Shown here: in pieces, positions 1-8,907 of the stretch
Numbering within the stretch: the stretch's first letter is position 1
Layout of the letters: every line of letters starts with the position of its first letter
IMG/VR virus record: IMGVR_UViG_3300010430_000123
Coordinates: 1 to 44,220 of that record
Strand: one strand, 5' to 3'
DNA from: a virus
DNA: 44,220 nt
Notes under the pieces: generated by a model
Told to the model about the DNA's origin: nothing
Database searches by the model: none
The model's input: the letters and a program-made list of their open reading frames with translations, nothing else
Translations under genes and position numbers: made by a program

Positions 1-198
1 GATGCCCGGCACGACGTAGAATTCGGCCAGACCGTTACCGTCGGTGATGATGGGCTGGGATACCGGTGTGGTCCCGGCGCGGTCGGAGTAAAGCTGTACT
101 TCCGTAGTGGTCCCGGTGGTGTAAAGGTTGACGCTGGCGCCAATGAGAATGTTGCCTTTCGCGTCCATCACCGTCTGCTGAAATTTCGCCAGTGCCAT
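1..198 (-). CDS. Tailspike/tail fibre protein, N-terminal part (continues at 44209)
   Basis: These are the first 66 codons of the receptor-binding tailspike; the gene runs off position 1 and continues in frame at 44209 once the 11-bp end overlap is collapsed, giving 821 aa in total. The start ATG (198-196) overlaps the TGA of the tail-tip gene by one base and has a GGAG 8 nt upstream. The N-terminus (MALAKFQQTVMDAKGNILIG) resembles the virion-attachment domain of siphophage fibres. See 41942-44209 for the rest. Confidence 0.88.
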   Translation of the reverse strand, partial: MALAKFQQTVMDAKGNILIGASVNLYTTGTTTEVQLYSDRAGTTPVSQPIITDGNGLAEFYVVPGI

Positions 199-3100
199 CA
201 GTTAAACTCCGCTCCGCGCACATCGCCTTTATTGGCCCATGTTATCATATCTGCCCCCTCGGAAATGGCATAACCCGCCTTCCCGCCGAAGCCCATTCCC
301 CTGCCGAAGTCGATCACTTCAGCCAAGCCCCGATCCCCGTCAGTGGCCGCATCGCCACCGTTGCCACCGCGCCCGAAGTTGTCGGGGTCGAACTGCACCA
401 GACCCCGGCCACCGCCGACCAGGAAGTCGCCAACCGATGGATCGGTGCGCACAGACCAGCTACCGTTTTCCAGGCAGTTTTTAACGTCGGATATTGCATA
501 GCCCGCACCGCCACCGCCGTGTGCCGAGGTGTTGGTTACTAGGTTGGTGCTTATGAAAACGACGCGGGCCGTACCGCCACCCCCGCCGCCGGCGGCAATG
601 GTGCCCCGATTGTCGATTTCAATATCGTATTCCACCTTCAGGGCATGGCCACCATCACCACCCTTAACGGCGTTGTAGTATTTGATGTCGCCGTCGAACA
701 GCTCATCAATAGTATCCGTGGTCGCATGGCACGAACCGTTGCCGCCCTCGCCAATGACCCGTGCGCCGGCCTCGACCACCAGACGAATCACCGTCCCGAC
801 CGGCCAGTCGCCCGTCTCAATGGCGTGACTGACCGGGTACTCGCGCACCTCGACATCGGCGTCACCGATAGCGCCATCGTCCACGTCGGTGTAGGTGGAA
901 CCCCTGGCAATCGTTCGCATCGACCCAATGCCCTGGCGCTGCAAGATGGGGATTTGCCCGAAATTGATGGTTTCGATATAGCTCGGCGACGCGGTGGCGT
1001 CGATGTAGGATATGCCCCCGCTGTAATACAGGTCATCGGCGGACGTGAACGGGTCGGGCATGTTGGTATCGCCGACCGTGTACCCGCCAATAGTCACGCC
1101 GGACGTGATACGGAACGTGATGGTCTCCACCCCGGTGGGCGGCGAGCGGCGTTCCTCATAGAACGAACGCAGGTTGATATTTGCATAGTCCGCGTCAATG
1201 AGAATTTCGATATCGTTCGGGTCTTCGGGCTCATCCGGCAGCAGGAACTCTTGGGCGCTGTACTCAAACACGGAGCCCTGTTGCGCCTCGCGGGCTTCGT
1301 AGACTTGCAGGTTCGCCAGCTCCGGTACACCGAACTGGTCCACCCGGAGCCGGTTGGTGATCTGGATAAAGTCAGACAGCCAGATAGCCCCATCCTTGGC
1401 ATCAACGGAGAACTTGCATTCGCGGGGGATGTTGGCGTACCGGCGCAGGATCGCCTCGCCCAATTCATCCGCCGCCCCGCCGTTGCCCGCGTCGATCCAG
1501 CGGGAATAGATCGCCTTGATTTTCTGGATGCCATTGCGCTCCGGGGATTCCGCGTCCGCGTCAGTGATAATGCGCACCGCCCGGTAGTTATCGGTTTCGT
1601 CCAGCTTGCGCACCGGGTTGCGCTGGCCGTAGTAGACCCACACTTGGGTGATGAGCTGGTCGGGTAGGTCGGTCCAGGATATCGAGTCCGCGAGCAGGTT
1701 CTGGTTGTCGTTCAGGTCGAACACCTGATCATCGGAAGCCGACCGGATCGCCCGGATGAAAACCTTGGACTGGCGTTCATCCCACCAGATAACGAAATAC
1801 ATCTGCTCGCACATTTCAGATACCAGCGTGCTAATGCCCACCGGCTCGGAAATGAACGTACTGTACAGCGTGCCCATGTAGGTGGAGAATTCCGCATCCC
1901 ACTGCGTCTTGTCCAGGTACACGGCGTCAATGCCTGCATAGGTGTTGAGCAGGTCATAGAGGATATCGGGGGGCGTCTCGGACGTGTAGACAAGGCACCA
2001 CTGGGCGGTGTCGTCGGCGTCGTGGGTTTCGGCATCGGTGGCCCGTTGGGCGCGCACGATGTCAAACACGTTCGTCCCGCTGGACTGACGCGTGTAGGAA
2101 ACCACTTCGTCATTGATGCGGAGGAACCCCGACATGGGGTAAATGTCGGTGGACCACGCACCGCCACCCTCCGGCGGGGCCAGCTCAAGCTCCGTCACCG
2201 TGTCGTCAATGTCGTTGAGCAGCTTGCCGGGGGACGCCTTCGGAGCCTGGGCCTTGCTGTTCTGCGCCAGGGTCAGCACGTCCTCGCCCTTGACCGTCAC
2301 CTGACCAGAGGCATTCGGCCCACTGAACCCGGTAATGAAGAACGTGCGGGTGGTCATGGACTCCGGCTCAATCACGCCGTCTTTCATGTACCCGGATTTC
2401 AGGTCAAGGCGGCGATGCATGTAGTACGGATTCCGTGCCCGCCACTTGGCCCAAAACGTGGACCGCTCAAAGGGGTCATAGTCGCGCTGTGAGGTGTACT
2501 TATCGACAAGGCGGTCAGTGTGCGGCGCATCCTGGAACGTCGCTGAGAGGGTCGCACGCACGCCCAGGGCCTTGCTGTTGCCGTCGGCCCCGCCGGGGTT
2601 GATCTTCGCGGCGGTGGTTTTAGCGGCAGTGAGCATGGGGATGTAATAGTCATCCCGTGGAATGTTGCGCTGGGGGCTGGCGAAGTTCAGTTCCAGCGGG
2701 TCGCCGAGGGTGTACGACTGGATGGCCTGACACGTGGCGCGAGTGTTGAAGCAGGGGCCGTTGTCTATGTTTTGTGCTACCTTCTGCTCATTCCCGTTCG
2801 TAGGCCAGTATTCAACCGCATCATTGCTTGTTACCTGGGGGCGCGCAAAAAAGAAAGACGCATCCGTCCCGGTGTCGTCGTCGGCGGATGCAATCATGGC
2901 GAACTCTACATTCTCGGCGTTATCCTCCCAGTACGCCGAAAAGTCCACCGTTATGCTAAATCTGAAATAATCGTTCGGCTCGGCATCTACGGAAAAATCG
3001 ACAACCTCCGCAGTCGGGCCAACCATGCTGGCGGTGCCAGCATCAACATCATATTCAAGAACGTTATTTATGCTGAATGAACCGCTGTCGGCATCGCCGA

Positions 3101-3494
3101 AAATCCTGAACGATAGCCGGGTGGTGCCCACGAAGTCGCCAGCGCGAATGGATGCAAGGGCCTTAATTTCATTGCGCAGAGACGCTGGAATCGGGGTTCC
3201 CGAGACCGAGGGTGATGTTTCGTAATTCACCTCAAGGAAGGCAGCGGACTCGCCGGGAGCGTTGACCTTTAGCGCCTCGGCTGAATCAAATGGACCTTGC
3301 TGGCTAAACAGTATAGAGGCGCCCGGGGGAAGCGCATCGTAATACTGGCCAGCCTCCGAGAAGGTGGAGTCATATACAAAGTTTTCCACTTCGTTTGCGG
3401 CGCACGGGAACTCACCCCATGTCAGCTCGCAAAAGTCTTGGTGCAGAGTCAGAACCTCGATAGGTTCCCGGCCAAGGCGGTCAACCTCACTCAT
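198..3494 (-). CDS. Large tail-tip/host-specificity protein with glycine-rich C-terminus
   Basis: A 1098-aa tail-tip protein placed after the tape measure and a minor tail gene and before the tailspike, the usual slot of the central tail/host-specificity protein. Residues up to about 900 look like a mixed beta structural protein. Residues about 960-1095 are very glycine-rich, with blocks such as GGGGGG, AHGGGGAGY and GRGGNGGD. Such blocks are known from phage adhesins (S16 gp38 type), where polyglycine II sandwiches present receptor-binding loops; that role is inferred here. The ATG overlaps the upstream gene by 8 bp and has a GGAGGG 8 nt before it. No enzymatic motif was recognised. Confidence 0.8.
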   Translation of the reverse strand: MSEVDRLGREPIEVLTLHQDFCELTWGEFPCAANEVENFVYDSTFSEAGQYYDALPPGASILFSQQGPFDSAEALKVNAPGESAAFLEVNYETSPSVSGTPIPASLRNEIKALASIRAGDFVGTTRLSFRIFGDADSGSFSINNVLEYDVDAGTASMVGPTAEVVDFSVDAEPNDYFRFSITVDFSAYWEDNAENVEFAMIASADDDTGTDASFFFARPQVTSNDAVEYWPTNGNEQKVAQNIDNGPCFNTRATCQAIQSYTLGDPLELNFASPQRNIPRDDYYIPMLTAAKTTAAKINPGGADGNSKALGVRATLSATFQDAPHTDRLVDKYTSQRDYDPFERSTFWAKWRARNPYYMHRRLDLKSGYMKDGVIEPESMTTRTFFITGFSGPNASGQVTVKGEDVLTLAQNSKAQAPKASPGKLLNDIDDTVTELELAPPEGGGAWSTDIYPMSGFLRINDEVVSYTRQSSGTNVFDIVRAQRATDAETHDADDTAQWCLVYTSETPPDILYDLLNTYAGIDAVYLDKTQWDAEFSTYMGTLYSTFISEPVGISTLVSEMCEQMYFVIWWDERQSKVFIRAIRSASDDQVFDLNDNQNLLADSISWTDLPDQLITQVWVYYGQRNPVRKLDETDNYRAVRIITDADAESPERNGIQKIKAIYSRWIDAGNGGAADELGEAILRRYANIPRECKFSVDAKDGAIWLSDFIQITNRLRVDQFGVPELANLQVYEAREAQQGSVFEYSAQEFLLPDEPEDPNDIEILIDADYANINLRSFYEERRSPPTGVETITFRITSGVTIGGYTVGDTNMPDPFTSADDLYYSGGISYIDATASPSYIETINFGQIPILQRQGIGSMRTIARGSTYTDVDDGAIGDADVEVREYPVSHAIETGDWPVGTVIRLVVEAGARVIGEGGNGSCHATTDTIDELFDGDIKYYNAVKGGDGGHALKVEYDIEIDNRGTIAAGGGGGGTARVVFISTNLVTNTSAHGGGGAGYAISDVKNCLENGSWSVRTDPSVGDFLVGGGRGLVQFDPDNFGRGGNGGDAATDGDRGLAEVIDFGRGMGFGGKAGYAISEGADMITWANKGDVRGAEFN

Positions 3495-4299
3495 CCGTCA
3501 GGCCCTCCACGCTTACCGTTACCTCCATGAAATCCCGAATGCCCATGTTGCTGGGTCGAATGTCTGATTTCGTCCAAGCGTAGGCCACCTCGTTGGGGTA
3601 AGTCTCCGGGCGCCATGCGATGAAGAACGGCGTAGTCCGAGCCGACTTCACGAACGGGTCGAAGTATTGGCGATACCAAGCAGCCTTCAGGTGGCGCCAC
3701 TGGTACGACGTGGTGACGCCCTTGCGGATGATCGACCGGCCAAGCCACTGGCCACCCTCGGACCGGCTGGGAACGATATCCGTGGAGCGAGACAGGGGCG
3801 CCGGGGCGTGCCCGCCGTAGATCGCCCGCTGCATCGCCAGGGCTTGGCCCATGTAGATCACGCCGATAAACGGGGGGTCGCCGCCGTCCAGGGTGACGCG
3901 CCAGTATTGCGCCGTGGTGTCGTCGAACAGGAACAGGACCGGATCACCAGTTGATGCAATGACACTCGCCGCCTCAGTCCAAGCCAGCCCGTCGTCGCTG
4001 TGCTCCACGGCCACGGTGTGCGGGCCGGTCACGCCGAAGTTGTGCGCACCGATGCCAACCGCGTTCACGGTCATGGGGTCGGTGTTGTCAACGGTCCACT
4101 CCGCCGGGAGGGACGCGGGTTTCCAGCCGTCATAGGTCGTAGCCCGTGCGGCGTCTTCAGCGGGGAACGCAGCGGCAGAGCTGGACCCCGTGACATTCTC
4201 CGGCAACGCCAGATTCTCGTAAAGGATGCGAGCGTGCGTCAGCGGGAACCCCGAGGAACCAGCGGACAGGATGAGGCTTGAGGAAATGACTACGCTCAT
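3487..4299 (-). CDS. Minor tail protein (distal-tail position)
   Basis: A 270-aa minor tail protein. Its start ATG overlaps the tape measure stop (ATGA, 4299-4296), so the two are probably translationally coupled. Residues about 60-150 (WTVDNTDPMTVNAVGIGAHN, then a YWRV strand) look like a galactose-binding/discoidin-type jelly roll. The C-terminal part contains FIAWRPETYPNEVAYAW and ends in beta-rich sequence, as in distal tail and tail-tip adaptor proteins. Position between tape measure and tail tip supports a distal-tail or hub-adaptor role; the exact role is inferred. Confidence 0.65.
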   Translation of the reverse strand: MSVVISSSLILSAGSSGFPLTHARILYENLALPENVTGSSSAAAFPAEDAARATTYDGWKPASLPAEWTVDNTDPMTVNAVGIGAHNFGVTGPHTVAVEHSDDGLAWTEAASVIASTGDPVLFLFDDTTAQYWRVTLDGGDPPFIGVIYMGQALAMQRAIYGGHAPAPLSRSTDIVPSRSEGGQWLGRSIIRKGVTTSYQWRHLKAAWYRQYFDPFVKSARTTPFFIAWRPETYPNEVAYAWTKSDIRPSNMGIRDFMEVTVSVEGLTDE

Positions 4300-6347
4300 G
4301 TTGATGTCCTGATGGTCATGCCCTGGTCGCCACGCTCGTTGATCGCAGAGATCAGGCCGTCAATCTGCTCCCCGGTGTAAATCTGCGAGGGGTCAACGCC
4401 GCGAATGTTGATAATGGTGCCGCCACTGCCGCCGGTTCCCCGCACAGCCTCAGACGTGGCGACCTGGGGCGCAGTGCCACCACCGCCGCCGCCAGCACTG
4501 CCGCCGCCGCCAGAACCAAAGCTCTGAGACTTGATAGCGGCAATCTGTGAGCCCGTCTTCGCCAGAGACGCGGCAGTGTACGCAGCAGCCACCGCAGGCG
4601 CCCAGGGACCACCAGTCGCCATGCCTGCCTCCCACGCCATCACGGCGGCGTCGTAGCCACCCACAACAGCGTTGGAGATAGCCAGGGCCTTCTTGATTTC
4701 AAACGCCTTTTTGGATTGGGATGACATGGAGTTGATCATGGACCCGAGGGCATCCGTGACCATGCCCGCCTCGGCACCAAGCCCCTTGGCCACAATGCTG
4801 TTCATGGCGTCGTAGCCGCTACGCTGGATGCCGACCTGCTGCTCCATGTAGTCCTGCATCGATTTCAAGCGCTGTTCCTGATATTCCTGCTCGCTGATCA
4901 ACCCTTGTTCGCGGTGCAGGGTGTCCAGATCGCGCAGGCGTTGCAGGTGTTCGGCGTGTAGAATTTCCTCGCTCTTGGCCCGCTCCAATAGAATTTCCAG
5001 GCGGCTCTTGTTTTCCTCTTCCATCCGGCGCAGGGCTTCCTCGCGCTGCTGCTGGACTTTCTCTTGGCGCTTTTTCTCGGATTCGTCGTCCGAGAATACC
5101 GACATGCCCGCGCCCTCTTGGGACATGGCCTCGCTCATGCGCTGCTGTAGCGTTTTCGCGGCTTCGTCGGCGGACTGCTGAACTTCCTTCACCCACTCTT
5201 TTATCCCATGACTCGGCATGGGCTCCATGAGGATGTCCTGGATATCCTGCATGGCAATCTGAGTGGCGGAGCGGGCCGTCTGCAGGTTCTGATAAATATC
5301 TCGACCCAGGCCAGACATTCCAACCCGCTCAATGTCGACGCCCGGAACCTTGTTCAGAAGCCCGATGAAGTCATTGGTCGCAGCAGCGGGGCCGTTGACG
5401 ATCGTGTCGGCTGCCTGCCAAAGCTGCTCTTCTAGCTTCAGGAAAGCCAGTACGCCAGTGCGCCCGGCCACCTGAAACACACGCTTCACGCCCTCAATGG
5501 AATCCATTATGAAGGCGGCGCCGTCGATCACCTTCTGGAAATTTTGCTCGATGAGGTTCCCGAAACCCCCGGCCTCTTGAGCGGCTTGGTCGATCAGGTT
5601 GGCCACGCCAGCCAGAATGGGGGCCAGTTGGGCGCCAAGCTGGTTTTTAACCGTTTCCATGGTCTGGTCGAACTTGGCCATCTGCTGCCCGGCCAGCTCA
5701 AGGCGGGCAACGTCAATCTCAGACAGGATGCGCCCGGCCCGCTCGGCCTCGTCGCCCAGCGCACGAAGAGCCTGCCCGTTGCTCTGTAGAAGTGGCAGCA
5801 ACAATGTAGAGTCGGAGGCCATGGCCTCCATCTGGAACACCAGCTCATTGCCGGACAGACCGGCTTGCTCCATGCTGCTGACAAACAGTTGCAGGGCCTG
5901 GGGACCAGACAGCTTTCGGAACTGCTCAGCGGTTACCCCAACTTGCGGAGCGACACGCTCAAAGAAATCCACCATCGGGCCGCCGCCCGTCTGTATGAAA
6001 TCACCGATGCGATCCCGCATGTCCTTGTAGATGTCGGCGAGCTTTTCTTGCTCAATGCCCACCGTGCGGGCAGCGGCAGCATTACGCTGGAACTCCGTTG
6101 TGGAGGCGCGGGAAATGCGTGAAAGATTGGAGATTTCCCGGCCCGCCTGGGCGGCGGAGCGAGTGATTGCGACCGCACCAATGGCGGCGGCAGAGGATAG
6201 AGCCGCGCCTCACTTGGCAGCGGTAGTAACACCGGCACGAAACTCACTGGATAACTGCTTAACCTGCTCCTTGGAGCTTGATACCTTACGCTCAAGCTCG
6301 GAGTTGTCAGCCGTTATCGTGAATTTCAGTGTGGGATTGTCTGCCAC
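4296..6347 (-). CDS. Tape measure protein, interrupted by an in-frame TGA at codon 46
   Basis: The tape measure protein sets tail length and passes through the tail tube. Reading from GTG 6347 (GGAG 8 nt upstream), codons 1-45 give MADNPTLKFTITADNSELER and a coiled-coil stretch typical of tape measure N-termini. Codon 46 is TGA (6212-6210). The same frame then stays open to 4296. Without the stop the product would be 683 aa; long coiled coils (residues about 380-480), a hydrophobic Ala-rich segment and a Gly-rich stretch near the C-terminus fit the family. The longest uninterrupted part opens at GTG 6062, which has no convincing ribosome site. The TGA may be a sequencing error, a recent mutation or read through; it is not a reassigned code, because many genes here end in TGA. 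Confidence 0.8.
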
Positions 6348-6914
6348 GTTTCCGCTCCAGTCGTTTGCTCAGCCGCTCCACGTCCCGGCGGGTCAGGCTG
6401 CCCGCGTAGGGCTTTGGCGGGTTGGCCTGCTGAAACTTGGCGGCGGCGATCCACCAAAATTCAGTTGGGTGGGTGCGCCAAAACTCCACCGGGCTGTAAC
6501 CCCAGCCCACCCAAATTTCATAGCAGGCCCGGACTATTCCGCCTCGCTTTTTTTTTGGCCGTCATCCTCGCTTTCCGGGGTGCGCGGATCGCCCACCTCC
6601 AGGTCGGCGTCTGGCTGACCCATGGCGAGAATCTGCGCCAACGCACCGGTCATCTGCCCAAGGTCCTCATAGTTCGTCTCGGACCTAATCTGGTTGGGCG
6701 TCACCGGGTTGCGCGGGTCGGCGTAGTTGAGCGCGGATGCGTAGGCGCGGTAAATCTTGGCCGCCGGATAATCCCCCTTGCTCATTTTCTGAATCAGGGG
6801 GAAGTACCCAATTACATCCTCGATGGCCTCGATAAGCCCCCAAATGCCGTCTTCCTTGTCGATAACGTGGGTACGTCCGTTGTACTCCAGGGTGACAGGG
6901 CTAAGCTGGCTCAT
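6307..6914 (-). CDS. Tail assembly chaperone GT fusion (-1 frameshift product)
   Basis: The long form of the tail assembly chaperone, made if ribosomes slip -1 on the A9 run at 6556-6548. The frame after the slip is open to the TGA at 6309-6307, giving about 202 aa. The extension includes WGYSPVEFW and a second Trp-rich helix (HPTEFWWIAAAK), typical of lambda gpT-like extensions. It lies between the short chaperone and the tape measure gene and overlaps the tape measure start by about 40 bp, as in lambda-like phages. Frameshifting is inferred from the slippery run and arrangement. Confidence 0.75.
6534..6914 (-). CDS. Tail assembly chaperone G (short form)
   Basis: A 126-aa protein directly after the tail tube gene and before the tape measure, the position of lambda gpG. 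It begins MSQLSPVTLEYNGRTHVI and ends in an acidic, proline-containing tail (PESEDDGQKKSEAE). The known role of this family is to coat the tape measure protein during tail assembly; the short and GT forms are needed in a set ratio. The frameshift site lies in the last codons. Ribosome site GGAG is 8 nt before the ATG. Confidence 0.75.
   Translation of the reverse strand: MSQLSPVTLEYNGRTHVIDKEDGIWGLIEAIEDVIGYFPLIQKMSKGDYPAAKIYRAYASALNYADPRNPVTPNQIRSETNYEDLGQMTGALAQILAMGQPDADLEVGDPRTPESEDDGQKKSEAE
6548..6556 (-). other. Programmed -1 frameshift slippery run (A9)
   Basis: Nine consecutive A residues on the coding strand, read as CAA AAA AAA AGC in the zero frame. A slip of -1 leads into the open T extension. 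It is in the canonical position near the 3' end of the short chaperone gene. No downstream pseudoknot was worked out. Confidence 0.75.
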
Positions 6915-6923
6915 GGGGTCTCC

Positions 6924-7334
6924 TTACGGGGTTTCGGGGGTGAACGTGAATTCACCGCTGGACTGTAGGGACGCGGTAAACGTCACGGCCTCAGCGGTGG
7001 GGGCGCCCAGCTCAAACGAGTTGAGATAGAAATCACCCTCAATGGTGCCAACACCGGGGATGTCCATGACGTGCCCAGTCAGCAACTCACTGGTGGCGCC
7101 GGTCGCGGCTTCCAGCAAGATGGTGTCCTTGGTGACGCCTTCCACGCTCATGTCCATAGAGCGGGTGGCCGGGTCTGCCAGCAGCGTGCGGAAACCGTCG
7201 TCGTCATCGCTGGTGATGTCGATGGGCTCGTTGTTGATGGTCGCGGATTTGCTTTGGCAGCCCGCGATCAGGTCGCCGGTTGAAACGTCGCCACGGTAAA
7301 TGTCTACATCGCGGCCAGCCAGGGGAAAAGCCAT
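6924..7334 (-). CDS. Major tail tube protein
   Basis: A 136-aa protein with tail-tube features: an N-terminal strand (MAFPLAGRDVDIYRG), the phrase INNEPIDITSDDDDGFRTLL, a MDMSVEGVTKD strand, and a terminal beta segment TFTASLQSSGEFTFT. These match the TP901-1/lambda-V-like tail tube fold. It sits between the tail terminator and the chaperone gene. A candidate promoter lies just upstream, fitting a protein needed in many copies. The ribosome site is GAGGA, 9 nt from the ATG. Confidence 0.8.
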   Translation of the reverse strand: MAFPLAGRDVDIYRGDVSTGDLIAGCQSKSATINNEPIDITSDDDDGFRTLLADPATRSMDMSVEGVTKDTILLEAATGATSELLTGHVMDIPGVGTIEGDFYLNSFELGAPTAEAVTFTASLQSSGEFTFTPETP

Positions 7335-7350
7335 GTGTATATCCTCTAGG

Positions 7351-7378
7351 GTTATAACTCGGGGTTAGTTTAGCACAA
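7351..7378 (-). promoter_or_regulatory. Candidate sigma70-like promoter for the tail tube gene
   Basis: On the minus strand TTGTGC (7378-7373), a 16-bp spacer and TATAAC (7356-7351) lie in the 50-bp gap before the tail tube gene, one of the few real gaps in the structural cluster. Inferred from motif and position only. Confidence 0.4.
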
Positions 7379-7384
7379 ATTGAT

Positions 7385-7789
7385 CTAGTAATCGTCCACC
7401 AGACAGCGCACGTTCAGCTCCCAGATGGGGCGGTCATTCTCAAGGTACAGGGGGCCGATCACCGGGCCGATTGGGGCGACGGACAGTACCTCGCCAGAGG
7501 CGCCCGTGATCCTGTACCCGTCATCCGCCCGGAAGAACCGAATAATCTCCCGCATACGGGCGTCGCCCGCCACGGCACCCGATGGGTTGGCCACCAGGAT
7601 GATGCGCACATCGGGATACTGGACGACATAGTTGTCATCCCCGGCGCTACCGGCGGCGCGGAACAAGATGAACGGGGTGTTGCCGTTGACCTGTTCGTCG
7701 GTCCAGCGGAAATATAGGGTGTCGTACCCGGCCAGCAGGCCCTCGGCGTCAAGGTGGCCCTGGATTCGTTGCAGCAGCTCGGCGCTCAT
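7385..7789 (-). CDS. Tail terminator/neck protein
   Basis: A 134-aa protein just upstream of the tail tube gene, the usual slot of the tail terminator (lambda gpU-like). It begins MSAELLQRIQGHLD and contains DVRIILVANP and an amphipathic helix with IRFFRADDGYRITG, then ends in strands, the small alpha/beta layout expected of terminators. Its ATG overlaps the stop of the preceding gene (ATGA). Function is assigned mainly from order and size. Confidence 0.6.
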   Translation of the reverse strand: MSAELLQRIQGHLDAEGLLAGYDTLYFRWTDEQVNGNTPFILFRAAGSAGDDNYVVQYPDVRIILVANPSGAVAGDARMREIIRFFRADDGYRITGASGEVLSVAPIGPVIGPLYLENDRPIWELNVRCLVDDY

Positions 7790-8148
7790 ACGTCGAAATT
7801 CCTATCAATGAGGTTTTCGAGGTCGGTCTTAATCATTTCTTCCACGCCCTTTTCCAGGAACTTGTTTGAGGCGCTGGACTTCTGCCAGTTCTTTTGAGGG
7901 CCATCATGGACAAATGGCGCATAGCTGGCGCCGTATCCAAGCTCGCCCTCATAGCCGTTCGTGGTCTTCTTCACGCGGCGGAACTGGCTATTGATCAGGT
8001 TGGACGTGTCCACCGGGGTGTAATAGGCGGCATAGCCTGCAACGGTAATCAGTACCTCAGTGACGAACCTATTGGACAGCGGCCCGGATATCCGGCGGGC
8101 CTGCTCGTCGAAATACCGCATCACGTCATCTTCGCCTTCAACCGCCAT
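7786..8148 (-). CDS. Neck/tail completion protein (HK97 gp10-like)
   Basis: A 120-aa protein containing a helix followed by AAYYTPVDTSNLINSQF and YGASYAPFVHDG, the hallmark of the HK97 gp10/lambda gpZ family that joins tails to heads. It ends in a helix (EKGVEEMIKTDLENLIDRNF), common in the family. It lies between head-closure and terminator genes, separated from the former by 2 bp. Confidence 0.72.
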   Translation of the reverse strand: MAVEGEDDVMRYFDEQARRISGPLSNRFVTEVLITVAGYAAYYTPVDTSNLINSQFRRVKKTTNGYEGELGYGASYAPFVHDGPQKNWQKSSASNKFLEKGVEEMIKTDLENLIDRNFDV

Positions 8149-8150
8149 GA

Positions 8151-8522
8151 TTACCGCGCACCCCTCGATGTGTAAACGGCCCAGTCCGGGGTCTCATTGC
8201 CGAACGGGGACATATCCCAACTGGTCACTTGGCGGATCATCTGCCCGCCAGCGTCCAGCGGATTTGCGATACCCGTGCGGTCAAACTTGGCGATGTAGTC
8301 GCCCCGCCCCGGTATCGGGGAACTGCCGTATTCCGCCTCAAACCAATACGTAGCAGACGGCACGAACTCCCGCCCGTCTTCATCGGTTTGGGTCTGCCCC
8401 GTGTCCTCCCAAGTGCACGCGATAGTATACGGCGTGCCATAGGTGGGCTGGCTGAATTGGTCCAGCGTCTTGGGCCAAATGGTGGCGATATTGGTGTAGC
8501 TCCAATTGGCTAGGCTACTCAT
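8151..8522 (-). CDS. Head closure/connector protein
   Basis: A 123-aa protein between the head-tail adaptor and the gp10-like neck protein. The predicted short beta protein (TPYTIACTWEDTG, ATYWFEAEYG, GDYIAKFD) fits the small-barrel head-closure (stopper) proteins found in this slot. No catalytic motif. It overlaps the upstream gene by 8 bp. Assignment rests on order and size. Confidence 0.55.
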   Translation of the reverse strand: MSSLANWSYTNIATIWPKTLDQFSQPTYGTPYTIACTWEDTGQTQTDEDGREFVPSATYWFEAEYGSSPIPGRGDYIAKFDRTGIANPLDAGGQMIRQVTSWDMSPFGNETPDWAVYTSRGAR

Positions 8523-8895
8523 ACGACGGACCTATGGAGCCGAAATACAGGTTTGCCGTGTTGTCCAGAATGGCTCTAACGCACCCCGTACGGTCCAGTT
8601 GCTTGAGGGTGCCCCAGTATGGGCTGCCGTCGCCGCGCCACTGTCCGTAGCTTCGCGAGGCGCCAGAGGGGGCCGACTCGCTGGTGACCGAGCCCCGGCC
8701 CTCATTGGACTGGACCCACAGCATGTGTCGGATGGCGTACAGCTTGAGAAGCCGCTGCATGTTGTCGCTGACCGAGTTCTTGTCCAGGCAGGCGTCGGCC
8801 TCGGCGATCACGTCAATCACGATCTGGATTTCAGCATCGGGCACCGAGGTGACAAAGCCGTCCTTTACTTCCTCTACGGTGATCGTAACCGCCAT
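8515..8895 (-). CDS. Head-tail adaptor (connector) protein
   Basis: A 126-aa, mostly helical protein in its first 70 residues (VEEVKDGFVTSVPDAEIQIV, then DACLDKNSVSDNMQRLLKLY) with a looser C-terminal half. This is the usual look of gp6/gp15-type connectors that bind the portal. It lies after the capsid and two small head genes and before the head-closure gene. Inferred from order and predicted secondary structure. Confidence 0.6.
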   Translation of the reverse strand: MAVTITVEEVKDGFVTSVPDAEIQIVIDVIAEADACLDKNSVSDNMQRLLKLYAIRHMLWVQSNEGRGSVTSESAPSGASRSYGQWRGDGSPYWGTLKQLDRTGCVRAILDNTANLYFGSIGPSYE

Positions 8896-8907
8896 GACGC
8901 CTCCGTC

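Noticed and set aside
645-1667. Long plus-strand open frame opposite the tail-tip gene
   Set aside because: Has no family-like motif and is antisense to a clear structural gene; GC-rich shadow frame.
5933-6295. Minus-strand 120-codon frame across the tape measure stop
   Set aside because: Ser/Pro-rich shadow in another frame; it does not explain or replace the tape measure N-terminus.
4296-6347. Genetic code with TGA as an amino acid
   Set aside because: Many genes here end at TGA with well-placed overlaps to the next start, so TGA is a working stop.
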